Positions 49,815-57,464 of a stretch of DNA of 64,000 nt are shown here, one piece after another (positions within the stretch are counted from its first letter, which is position 1; each line of letters opens with the position of its first letter). The DNA comes from Agromyces sp. LHK192 (GTDB lineage: Bacteria; Actinomycetota; Actinomycetes; Actinomycetales; Microbacteriaceae), in assembly GCF_004006235.1 (NCBI RefSeq), contig NZ_CP034753.1:3410001-3474000 (forward strand), read 5' to 3'. The notes beneath the pieces were generated by a model that did not search any database, had not been told where the DNA came from, and saw only the letters and a program-made list of their open reading frames with translations. Position numbers and translations under genes: made by a program.

Positions 49815-51743
49815 TCAGACCCCGCCGCCACCTCCGCCGCCTCCGCCGCCGCCGGCGGAAGCGCCGCCGCCCGATCCGCCGCTCGACGCCGAGTAGGTCG
49901 AGGTCACGCTCGAACTCATCCCCCCGATGGCCGACGAGAACACCGCCGCGTTGAACAGGTGCGAACCCGAGTACCAGTCGGGCTGGCGGCCCATGCGCTC
50001 GTACGACCGCCCGAGCTCAGCGGTCCACGCCTTCTCCTGGCCGAGCAGCACCGCCCACGGCAGCAGCCGCTCGTCCAGCTGCAACACCTGCTCGGGGTCG
50101 TCGGCGGCGACCGGCGTGCGCAGCGCGCCCGCCGGGGATTGCAGGTACGCGAGGCGGTCGGCCTCGGCCATGCGGATGTACAGCTCGAGCCCGGCGAGAT
50201 GATCGCGCACCTCCGCGCCCTTCGTGCGCAGCGGATGCTTGACGAGCAGCAGGACTGCGGCCACCACGGCGATCCCGCCGACGAGCATCGGCACGAGCGG
50301 CCAGATGCCGCCGTAGACCTGGTCGAACGAGACCACCGCGAAGACGAAGGCGACCAACCCGCCGACCAGCGCGACGAGCCCGGCGCCCACCATCGCGCCA
50401 ACCGGGAGCTTGCCCCGGTACCCCTCGCTGGTCGCTCGACGGCCGACGTCCTGCTGGAGCGTCGTCAACTGCTTGACCGCCTTCGCGTCGGCCTTGCCGA
50501 GCTCGCGGCGCTCGCCCGGCGTCAGCGTCGCACCGAACAGGGCGTGCAGGGCCTGCACGTCATCGGCGGTGGGCTCGATCCGCCGGAGGCGCCGTTGCCG
50601 TTCCCGCAGCTCATCGGCGGGACCCGGCTCCTGGTACTGGAGCTCGAACGAGGGCTTCGACGCGAACCATCCCTTCGCGGGCACCTCGACGACCTGGAGC
50701 CTGCCGAGGACCGCGAGCTGCAGGATCTGCGCGGGGATCGCGTGCGTGGTGCCCTTGGCGATCACGGAGCCGAGCAGCACGCCGACGCCCTCGGGCGGCA
50801 GGTACTCGGGCACGATCACCGGCCGCCCCGGTTCGTCGCGGAGCCGCGTCGCCCGGAGCACGCCCGCCCACACGGCGGCGAGCACCGCCACCAGTGCACC
50901 GAGCACCGAGATCAGCGGCCAGGGCGCCGCGAGGAACCCGTCGTCGCGCGCGATGAACGTGCCGGCCTCGAATCCGATCGCGAAGGTCAGCGTCTGATGC
51001 GGGCCGAGTTCGCGTGCCTCGAATGTCCAGCCGTCGGCGGTCGGCGCCGCGGTCGCGGCGCCGGTGCTTCCCTGCGTGCCGGCCGCCGTGTCGACGCCGC
51101 CGGTCGCGGCTTCGGCGAGCCCGGGCCCGAGGTGCACGTTCGCCGTCACGACGCCGAACGGCTGCGCCCAGTCGGTGCCGTTCACGTCCCAGTAGAACTC
51201 GTCGGCGTCGGTGTCCGCGTAGTACCTCGTGACATCCCGTTGGGTGTAGGTGATGACGTAGGTCTGGGTGCCGTGCACGTAGTCGTCGGCCGCGATCGTG
51301 AGCGTCACGATGCCGCCGTCGCGTTCCTCCTCGTAGGGCCGCGCGGCGCCGGCCTCGTCGGTGACCGACTCGACCTGCAGCCCGGTCGGATGCCCGTCGT
51401 ACTCGTCGACGAGATTGCGCCGGATGCCCCGGTTCTGGTCGATCTCGGGGAACTGCGCGACGAGCGTCTCAGTCGTCGTCAGCGTCGACCGGCCCTCGGC
51501 GTCGCGGTCGAGCGCGTAGTCGCCCGTGAACGACGCGAACGTGAAGTCGTCGACCCCGGCGGCGACTGCGGCGACCGGGGCGGAGGCCGCGGCGCCCGGG
51601 CCGTAGGCCGCGGCGACCGGGGCGGGAGCTGCGGCCGCAACTGCGGGAGCGGACACGGCCGCGACGGCGAGCGCGACGGCTCCCGCGGCGACGGCGAGCC
51701 CCGCCGCGACTCGGGTCGACATGGATCGGGCGCGGCCGGGCAT
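49815..51743 (-). CDS. DUF2207 membrane protein with polyglycine tail
   Basis: The 642-residue protein matches DUF2207. It has a signal peptide (STRVAAGLAVAAGAVALAVA) and an extracytoplasmic beta-rich domain to about 270 (ETLVAQFPEIDQNRGIRRNL, YYADTDADEFYWDVNGTDW). A helix follows, then a cytoplasmic part with PEYLPPEGVGVLLGSVIAKG and a winged-helix-like stretch, and two further helices around 450-510. The C-terminus is a Ser/Gly-rich stretch ending in a ten-glycine run plus Val. The role of the family is unknown. The start could be ATG 51743 or ATG 51722; the latter gives a cleaner signal peptide. Confidence 0.88.
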   Translation of the reverse strand: MPGRARSMSTRVAAGLAVAAGAVALAVAAVSAPAVAAAAPAPVAAAYGPGAAASAPVAAVAAGVDDFTFASFTGDYALDRDAEGRSTLTTTETLVAQFPEIDQNRGIRRNLVDEYDGHPTGLQVESVTDEAGAARPYEEERDGGIVTLTIAADDYVHGTQTYVITYTQRDVTRYYADTDADEFYWDVNGTDWAQPFGVVTANVHLGPGLAEAATGGVDTAAGTQGSTGAATAAPTADGWTFEARELGPHQTLTFAIGFEAGTFIARDDGFLAAPWPLISVLGALVAVLAAVWAGVLRATRLRDEPGRPVIVPEYLPPEGVGVLLGSVIAKGTTHAIPAQILQLAVLGRLQVVEVPAKGWFASKPSFELQYQEPGPADELRERQRRLRRIEPTADDVQALHALFGATLTPGERRELGKADAKAVKQLTTLQQDVGRRATSEGYRGKLPVGAMVGAGLVALVGGLVAFVFAVVSFDQVYGGIWPLVPMLVGGIAVVAAVLLLVKHPLRTKGAEVRDHLAGLELYIRMAEADRLAYLQSPAGALRTPVAADDPEQVLQLDERLLPWAVLLGQEKAWTAELGRSYERMGRQPDWYSGSHLFNAAVFSSAIGGMSSSVTSTYSASSGGSGGGASAGGGGGGGGGGGV

Positions 51744-51752
51744 GCGCCAAGC

Positions 51753-52193
51753 CTAGGTGGTGTCGTCCGGCCGGTTGCCGTCCGGCCGGGCGTCGGCCGG
51801 CCGGACGTCGTCCGCCGGATCGCCGTCCGCGGGAGCATCCGCCGTCGGATACCTCGCCCGGAGCACCACGACGACCTCGCGCTGCCGCAGCAGGAACGAG
51901 CGTTCGTCGAGCCGCTTCCGCCGCATCCACGAGGTGACCTCGCCGTTGCCCTTGCTGGCGTTGCACGACGCGCACGCCGGCACCACGTTCTCGAAGGTGT
52001 ACCGCCCACCGCGGGAGATCGGTTGCACGCAGTCGCGCTGGAGCGGCCGGTCGGCGGCGCCGCAGTACGCGCACCCACCCCACTCGGCGGCCATGACGAG
52101 CCACTGCTCGTCGGTGAGGTCGTGGGTGCGGGCCGCCATCCGCCGCTTCCGACGGCGCGAGTACACCGCCGACCTGCTGCGCGACACGGCCAT
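51753..52193 (-). CDS. HNH endonuclease-domain protein
   Basis: The 146-residue protein carries an HNH-type zinc motif: CAYCGAADRPLQRDCVQPIS, then FENVVPACASCNASKGNGEV, giving two CxxC pairs around the betabeta-alpha-Me core. The usual first His is a Cys/Val position (RDCVQP), so nuclease activity is doubtful, although YTFENVVPACASCNASKG is canonical. The C-terminus is Asp/Pro/Ala-rich from short repeats. ATG 52193 is preferred to ATG 52223. Confidence 0.8.
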   Translation of the reverse strand: MAVSRSRSAVYSRRRKRRMAARTHDLTDEQWLVMAAEWGGCAYCGAADRPLQRDCVQPISRGGRYTFENVVPACASCNASKGNGEVTSWMRRKRLDERSFLLRQREVVVVLRARYPTADAPADGDPADDVRPADARPDGNRPDDTT

Positions 52194-52230
52194 GCGGCCG
52201 AGGATACGCCCCGCGCCGGCCACCGGCGGT

Positions 52231-52986
52231 TCACACCGCCGCGTAGCCGCCGTCGATCACGTGGTAGCTGCCGGTGACGAAGCTCGCCGCGTCGCTCGCG
52301 AGGAACGCGACGAGCGCGGCGACCTCGTCGGCCTCGCCGAGGCGGCCCATCGGGTGCTTGGTCACGAGGAACTCGACGAGCGCGTCGTCGGCGTGCGCCG
52401 TGAGCATCGGGGTCTTGATGAACGCCGGCCCGACGGCGTTGACGCGCACGCCTGCCGGCGCGTACTCGGCGGCCGCGGTCTTCGCGAGGCCGATGAGCGC
52501 GTGCTTCGACGTGACGTAGGCCGATTGCGCTGGGAACGCGACGGTGCCGAAGACCGAGCTCATGATCACGATCGAGCCGCCGCCGTTCGCGGCGATCGCG
52601 GGCAGCTGCGCCTTGAGGTTGCGGAAGGTCGCGTTCACGTTGAGTTCGATGACCTGGTTCCAGCTGTCGTCGGGGTAGTCGCCGATGGGCGCGGCCGCGC
52701 CGCCGATGCCGGCGTTGTCGACGGCGATGCGAAGCGGCGCGAGCGCGTTCGCCTGGTCGATCGAGGCCGCGATCCACGCGGCATCAGATGCGTCGCCGGG
52801 GGATGCCTCGGCGACGCCGCCCGCCGCCCGGATCTCCTCGACGACCGCGTTCGCCTTCTCGGCGTCGACGTCGTTCACGAGCACGGATGCCCCGTTCGCC
52901 GCGAGCAGGAGCGCGGTCGCGCGGCCGAGGCCGCTTCCTGCTCCGGTCACGATCGCCGATCGGTCGGCCACGTCGTACTGCGCCAT
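52231..52986 (-). CDS. Classical short-chain dehydrogenase/reductase
   Basis: The 251-residue SDR has the cofactor motif TGAGSGLGRATALLL, VDNAGIGG, the catalytic Ser in IVIMSSVFG and the YVTSKHAL motif with Tyr and Lys, and ends HVIDGGYAAV. LVNDVDAE after strand 2 suggests NAD(H). GGAGGG sits about nine bases before ATG 52986. Substrate unknown; single gene. Confidence 0.92.
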   Translation of the reverse strand: MAQYDVADRSAIVTGAGSGLGRATALLLAANGASVLVNDVDAEKANAVVEEIRAAGGVAEASPGDASDAAWIAASIDQANALAPLRIAVDNAGIGGAAAPIGDYPDDSWNQVIELNVNATFRNLKAQLPAIAANGGGSIVIMSSVFGTVAFPAQSAYVTSKHALIGLAKTAAAEYAPAGVRVNAVGPAFIKTPMLTAHADDALVEFLVTKHPMGRLGEADEVAALVAFLASDAASFVTGSYHVIDGGYAAV

Positions 52987-53129
52987 TGCAGCGTTCCCTC
53001 CGGGGCGGCGTCGGGTTCCGCGAGCCCTTCGCGGGCGTACCGCCCGGGCACCATCTAATAAGTGAATGACGGTTCCGGTCAAGGGTGACTGTTTATCGTC
53101 GGATCCGCCGCGCCGGAAACAGGCACCCC

Positions 53130-53357
53130 TCACGGCCGAACGCGGCGGCGATGCCCTTCGAACTCGACGACGTCGCCGTCGTGCAGTTGGCGACCGCGGC
53201 GCAGGTCGACCTCGCCGTTCACGCTCACCATGCCCTCGGCGATGACTTCCTTCACCTCACCGCCGGAGTCGAGGAGCCCGGCGAACTTCAGGAACTGCCC
53301 GAGGCGGATCATCTCGCCGCCGATCGGGACGTCTTCGATCGGAGCCTGCTTCGTCAT
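53130..53357 (-). CDS. Small S4-domain RNA-binding protein (YbcJ-like)
   Basis: The 75-residue protein is essentially one S4 domain: IRLGQFLKFAGLLDSGGEVK, then GMVSVNGEVDLRRGRQLHDGDVVEF. This is the YbcJ/YaaA-like group of stand-alone S4 proteins that bind structured RNA or ribosomal particles. It begins nine bases after the amidase stop, so it is third in the aguA-amidase operon. Confidence 0.88.
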   Translation of the reverse strand: MTKQAPIEDVPIGGEMIRLGQFLKFAGLLDSGGEVKEVIAEGMVSVNGEVDLRRGRQLHDGDVVEFEGHRRRVRP

Positions 53358-53366
53358 CCCCGCAGG

Positions 53367-55127
53367 CTAGCCGAGCCGCGGCGTGCGCGACGGCTCGGTG
53401 CGCCGCGCACCGGTCGCCTCGAACGCGGCCGCGAGCCGCAGCAGCCCGGTGTCGTCGTAGGCGCGCCCGGCGAAGGTGAGCCCGACGGGCATCCCGATGT
53501 CGGCCATCGTGCCCATCGGCACCGTCACCGTCGGGATACCGAGGTGCCTCGGCACGAGGTTGCCGTTCGCGACCCAGACGCCGTTGCGCCAGCCGAGATC
53601 GGCGGATGCCTCGTCCACGTCCATGTCGGCCGGCCCGACGTCGGCGACCGCGGGGAAGAGCACCGCGTCGAGCCCGAGGTCGTCCATCCACTGCTCGAGG
53701 TCGAGGCGACGGGTCTCCTCGAGGCCGCGCAGGCCCCCCTCGAGTTCGGGCATGTCGGCCCACGTGGCATCCGGATGCGCGCGCACCCAGTCCGGGTACT
53801 CGGCGATGTCGTCGTCGAATCCGGTGTACCGGTCGGGTAGCGCGCCCTCCGGATGCGGGAAGATCCTCGCGCCGTCGACGTCGACCAGCGACGAGAGCGC
53901 CGGGTCGCCGTTCGCCTGCAGGAAGTCCTCCCAGCCCCAGGCCGACAGGTCGACGATCTCGCGGCGGAGGTACGCCGGCGAGACGAGCCCGCGGGTCGCG
54001 ATGGTCGGGGCGCCGGGCCGGTCGCCCTCGTAGTTCGAGACGACCGGGAAGTCGACGAGCACGACCTCGGCGCCCGCGGCCTCGAGGTCGAGCCGCGCCG
54101 CCTCCCACAGTTCGACGACCGACGCGCGGGTCTCGATGCGCTGTCCGGTCGGTCCGCCGATGCCGGGCTCACGGCCCGCCTCGGCCGTGCCCGCCTCGGC
54201 GTCGTCGTTCACGTACATGCGGGGCACGCCGAATCGCCGGCCCTCGAGTTCGGCCCTGGCCGACGGGGCATCCGACGGGGCGAGCGCCGAGTACGACGCG
54301 GGCCGCACCTCGGATGCCGCGGGGAGGGCGATCCACGGCTGCGCGCGCCAGAAGTCGCCGCGCGTCTCGGCGTCATCGGCGACGATGACGTCGAGCACCT
54401 CCAGCAGGTCGGCCATGGTGCGGGTGTGCGGCACGACGACGTCCATCGTCGGCACGAGCGGCCAGTTGCCGCGGGTCGAGATGACGCCGCGCGAGGGCGT
54501 GTAGGCGCAGAGCGCGTTGTTCGACGCGGGCGCGCGGCCCGACGACCAGGTCTCCTCGCCGAGCCCGAACGCCGCGAACGACGCCGCGGTGGCGGTGCCC
54601 GAGCCGTTCGACGAGCCCGAGCCGAACGCGGCGGTCAGGAACTCCGCGTTGTAGGGCGACTCGGCGCGGCCGTACACGCCGCGCTGCATGCCGCCGTTGG
54701 CCATCGGCGGCATGTTCGTGAGCCCGAGGCAGATGGCGCCCGACCCGCGCAGCCGCTCGATCGTGAACGCGTCGCGCTGCGCGACGAGGTCGGCGAACGC
54801 CGGGCTGCCCGCTGCGGCGGTGAGGCCGCGCACGAGGTAGCTGTCCTTCGCGGTGTACGGGATGCCGTCGAGCGGCCCGAGCAGCTCGCCGCGGGCGCGA
54901 CGGGCGTCGGATGCCTCGGCCTCGACGAGCGCGTCGGGGTTGCGCACGACGACGGCGTTGAGCGCCGTCGCGGTTCCGGGCACGTCGTAGGCGTCGATCC
55001 GGTCGAGGTAGGCGCGCAAGAGGTCGACGCTCGTGGCGGCGCCGCGCTCGAGCGCTCCGCGCAGCTCGGCGATGGTCGCCTCGACGACGTCGAAGGTCGG
55101 TGACGCGCCGGTCGGCCCACCGCTCAT
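53367..55127 (-). CDS. Amidase signature-family protein
   Basis: The 586-residue amidase has the catalytic Lys in DGIPYTAKDSYLVRG, cis-Ser in GSGSSNGSGTATAASF and a nucleophile-region SSGRAPASNN, where most family members have GGSIR. The triad positions are present but the loop is unusual. A 60-residue insertion with Ala/Glu-rich sequence follows residue 300. The ATG overlaps the agmatine deiminase stop by four bases, so it may hydrolyse the N-carbamoylputrescine made by AguA, replacing the usual nitrilase-type AguB. That function is inference from position. Confidence 0.88.
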   Translation of the reverse strand: MSGGPTGASPTFDVVEATIAELRGALERGAATSVDLLRAYLDRIDAYDVPGTATALNAVVVRNPDALVEAEASDARRARGELLGPLDGIPYTAKDSYLVRGLTAAAGSPAFADLVAQRDAFTIERLRGSGAICLGLTNMPPMANGGMQRGVYGRAESPYNAEFLTAAFGSGSSNGSGTATAASFAAFGLGEETWSSGRAPASNNALCAYTPSRGVISTRGNWPLVPTMDVVVPHTRTMADLLEVLDVIVADDAETRGDFWRAQPWIALPAASEVRPASYSALAPSDAPSARAELEGRRFGVPRMYVNDDAEAGTAEAGREPGIGGPTGQRIETRASVVELWEAARLDLEAAGAEVVLVDFPVVSNYEGDRPGAPTIATRGLVSPAYLRREIVDLSAWGWEDFLQANGDPALSSLVDVDGARIFPHPEGALPDRYTGFDDDIAEYPDWVRAHPDATWADMPELEGGLRGLEETRRLDLEQWMDDLGLDAVLFPAVADVGPADMDVDEASADLGWRNGVWVANGNLVPRHLGIPTVTVPMGTMADIGMPVGLTFAGRAYDDTGLLRLAAAFEATGARRTEPSRTPRLG

Positions 55128-56158
55128 CGGGCCACCGCCGGCTGCTGCTGCGTGATGCAGTGGATGCCGCCGCCGCGGGCGAACAACGGGCGGGCGTCGA
55201 CCGTGACCGCGCGGCGGCCGGGGTAGGCCGCCTCGAGGATCTCGCGCGCCGCGGCATCCGCCCGCTCGTCGCCGAAGCCGCAGGCGATCACGCCGCCGTT
55301 GACGACCAGGTGGTTGACGTAGCTCCAGTCGACGAAGCCCTCGTCGTCGCGCAGCGTCGCCGGGGCGGGCAGGTCGATGAGGTCGAACGTGCGGCCCGAG
55401 GCATCCGTCTCGGTGGCGAGCTGGGCACGCAGGTCGCGCGTGACCTCGAAGTCGGGGTGGGCGGGGTCGCGCTGGTCGTGCAGCAGGATGCGGCCGGGCG
55501 ACGGCATGGTCGCGACGATGTCGACGTGCCCGTTGGTGCCGAAGTCGTCGTAGTCGCGCGTGAGGCCGCGGGGCAGCCAGATCGCCTTCGTGGTGCCGAG
55601 CGTGCGGGCGAGCTCGGCCTCGACCCGGGCGCGGTCGGCGTACGGGTTGCGGCGCGGATCGAGCTGCACGGTGTCGGTCAGCAGGATCGTGCCCTCGCCG
55701 TCGACGTGGATGCCGCCGCCCTCGTTGACGAGCACGGAGCTCACGAGCTCGGCGCCGACCAGTTCGGCGATGATCCGGGCGTGCTCGGCGGACTTGCGCC
55801 ACTCCGACCACGCCGGCGCGCCCCAGCCGTTGAAGATCCAGTCCACCGCGCCCAGCAGGCCGGGGTGCTCGTCGTCGACGACGAACGTCGGGCCGTGGTC
55901 GCGCATCCAGAACTCGTCGACCGGCGCCTCGACCTGCGCGACGCCGTCGCCGAGCATCGCGCGGGCGCGGGCGCGCTCCGACGGGTCGATGAGCATCGTG
56001 ACGGGCTCGAACTCGGCGACCGCGTGGGCGACGGCGGTCCAGGCGGCGTACCCCTCCTCGCGCTCGGCGGCCGATTCGCCGAGGGTGGGCCCCTCGGCGG
56101 GGAACGCCATCCAGGTGCGCTCGTGCGGTGCGGTCTCTGCGGGCATGCGCCAGGTCAT
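55124..56158 (-). CDS. aguA: Agmatine deiminase
   Basis: The 344-residue guanidino-group-modifying enzyme converts agmatine to N-carbamoylputrescine and ammonia. It starts RMPAETAPHERTWMAFPAEG, has EFWMRDHGPTFVVDD, VLVNEGGGIHVDGEG and GTNGHVDIVATM, and ends with the nucleophile Cys near 334 in GGGIHCITQQQP. It is first in an operon with an amidase and an S4 protein, and divergent from a TetR regulator with a shared palindromic operator. Confidence 0.94.
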   Translation of the reverse strand: MTWRMPAETAPHERTWMAFPAEGPTLGESAAEREEGYAAWTAVAHAVAEFEPVTMLIDPSERARARAMLGDGVAQVEAPVDEFWMRDHGPTFVVDDEHPGLLGAVDWIFNGWGAPAWSEWRKSAEHARIIAELVGAELVSSVLVNEGGGIHVDGEGTILLTDTVQLDPRRNPYADRARVEAELARTLGTTKAIWLPRGLTRDYDDFGTNGHVDIVATMPSPGRILLHDQRDPAHPDFEVTRDLRAQLATETDASGRTFDLIDLPAPATLRDDEGFVDWSYVNHLVVNGGVIACGFGDERADAAAREILEAAYPGRRAVTVDARPLFARGGGIHCITQQQPAVAR

Positions 56159-56251
56159 GCGTGGCCTCCGGTGTTCCGTGCTTCGTGCTTGGTGCTTGGT
56201 GCGTCCGTGCGTCGGTGCGTCCGTTCTTCCGCGAACGGTTCGCCTCGCGTA

Positions 56252-56271
56252 TATTGATCACACGATCAATA
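56252..56271. promoter_or_regulatory. TetR-type operator between aguA and tetR
   Basis: TATTGATC and GATCAATA (56252-56259 and 56264-56271) are perfect 8-base arms spaced by four bases, in the 131-base divergent region. The palindrome is strikingly AT-rich for this DNA and lies 18 bases before the regulator ATG. Confidence 0.85.
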
Positions 56272-56289
56272 CCGAGAAGGTACGAGAGG

Positions 56290-56934
56290 ATGCCCCGGAT
56301 GTCAAGGTCGCCCCGCACCCGAGCCCCTCGCACGGCACCGGGCGAGCGGCGCGCCCAACTCGCCGAGGCCGCCCGCTCGCTGGCGCTCGACGAGGGCCTC
56401 GCCGCGGTCACGATGCGTGCCGTCGCGGCCCGCGCCGGCGTGACACCCGCCCTCGTCGCGCACTACGCCGACGGCATGGACGAGCTCGTCGCCGAGACGT
56501 TCGGCACCGTCGTCCGCGCGGAGATCGACGAGGTCGTCACGATGCTCGCCGCACAACCGACGCCCGTCGCGCGCCTCGGCACGCTGCTGCGAACCCTCCT
56601 CGACGGCGGCCGCGACGACGTCACCGTCGTGTGGGTCGAGGCGTGGGCGCTCGGCCGCCGCAACGAACCCCTCGGCGAGCGCGTGCGCACCGAGATGGAC
56701 GCGTGGCAGGCGGTCATCCACGACGTGGTCGACGAGGGGATCGCCGAGGGCTCGTTCCACGCCGACGATGCGGCATCCGTCGCCTGGCAGTTGCTCGGCA
56801 TGATCGACGGACTCAATGCGCAGGCGCTCGTGCGCTGGCGCGACGCCGGAGCGCGGGGCTCGCTCATCGCCCACGCCGTCGAGGGCATGCTCGGCCTGCC
56901 GCGCGGCGCGCTCGCGGAGGCATCCGCCGCGTAG
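56290..56934 (+). CDS. TetR-family regulator divergent from the aguA operon
   Basis: The 214-residue repressor has an N-terminal TetR helix-turn-helix (RRAQLAEAARSLALDEGL, then VAARAGVTPALVAHYADGMD) and a helical ligand domain (WVEAWALGRRNEPLGERV). ATG 56290 has AAGG nine bases upstream; ATG 56299 is also possible. Divergent orientation and the 20-bp operator point to polyamine- or agmatine-responsive control of aguA-amidase, as for other AguR-type systems. Confidence 0.88.
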   Translation: MPRMSRSPRTRAPRTAPGERRAQLAEAARSLALDEGLAAVTMRAVAARAGVTPALVAHYADGMDELVAETFGTVVRAEIDEVVTMLAAQPTPVARLGTLLRTLLDGGRDDVTVVWVEAWALGRRNEPLGERVRTEMDAWQAVIHDVVDEGIAEGSFHADDAASVAWQLLGMIDGLNAQALVRWRDAGARGSLIAHAVEGMLGLPRGALAEASAA

Positions 56935-56953
56935 GGGCCGCTCCGGAACGTCC

Positions 56954-57343
56954 TCAGTCGGGATGCTCCGCCAACCACGCCTTGGCGAGCTTCACGGGCG
57001 CGGCGGCGAGGAACGCCTCCTCGACGAGCTCCTCGAGGCGCCGGTCGCTGATCGCGTCCAGGTGGACGAGGATCGCCGGGAATCCGTCGAAGTGCGGCGT
57101 CGTGAAGAAGATCGCCGGGTCCTCCTCGGCGAGCGCGAACTTCACCGCCTCGTCCTCGACGCGCGCACCGAGCACCGGACCGGACTGCTCGGCGATCCCG
57201 AGGTGCTCGAGATCGCCCTTGCGCAGGGGCCGCTCCCACACGAACCCCTTGCCGTGCACTCGCCAGTGCGCCGACCCCCAGCTGACGTGCTCGCTCGTGT
57301 CGGGATACGACAGAGCGAGACGGCGGATGCCCTCCCAGTCCAT
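56954..57343 (-). CDS. MmcQ/YjbR-family protein
   Basis: The 129-residue protein has the YjbR layout: MDWEGIRRLALSYPDTSEHV, SWGSAHWRVHGKGFVWERPL, FFTTPHFDGFPAILVHLDAI and the C-terminal EEAFLAAAPVKLAKAWLAEH. It is a DNA-binding-like double-wing fold of unknown function. ATG 57343 is chosen because homology starts at that Met; the longer frame is shadow. Convergent with the TetR gene. Confidence 0.9.
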   Translation of the reverse strand: MDWEGIRRLALSYPDTSEHVSWGSAHWRVHGKGFVWERPLRKGDLEHLGIAEQSGPVLGARVEDEAVKFALAEEDPAIFFTTPHFDGFPAILVHLDAISDRRLEELVEEAFLAAAPVKLAKAWLAEHPD

Positions 57344-57464
57344 GCGCGCGAGAGTACGCGCACTCGGGTCGCGCGTCGAGCACCTCGTCGGCGCGCTCGG
57401 TGTCGGCGGCACGCGTTAGCGTGGCAGCACCCGGAACCCGCCGGGGCATCCGCGAAGGAGTCGC

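Noticed and set aside
51753..52193. Intact HNH homing-type endonuclease
   Set aside because: The motif order is right, but the first catalytic His is not evident (RDCVQP), so it is listed only as an HNH-domain protein.
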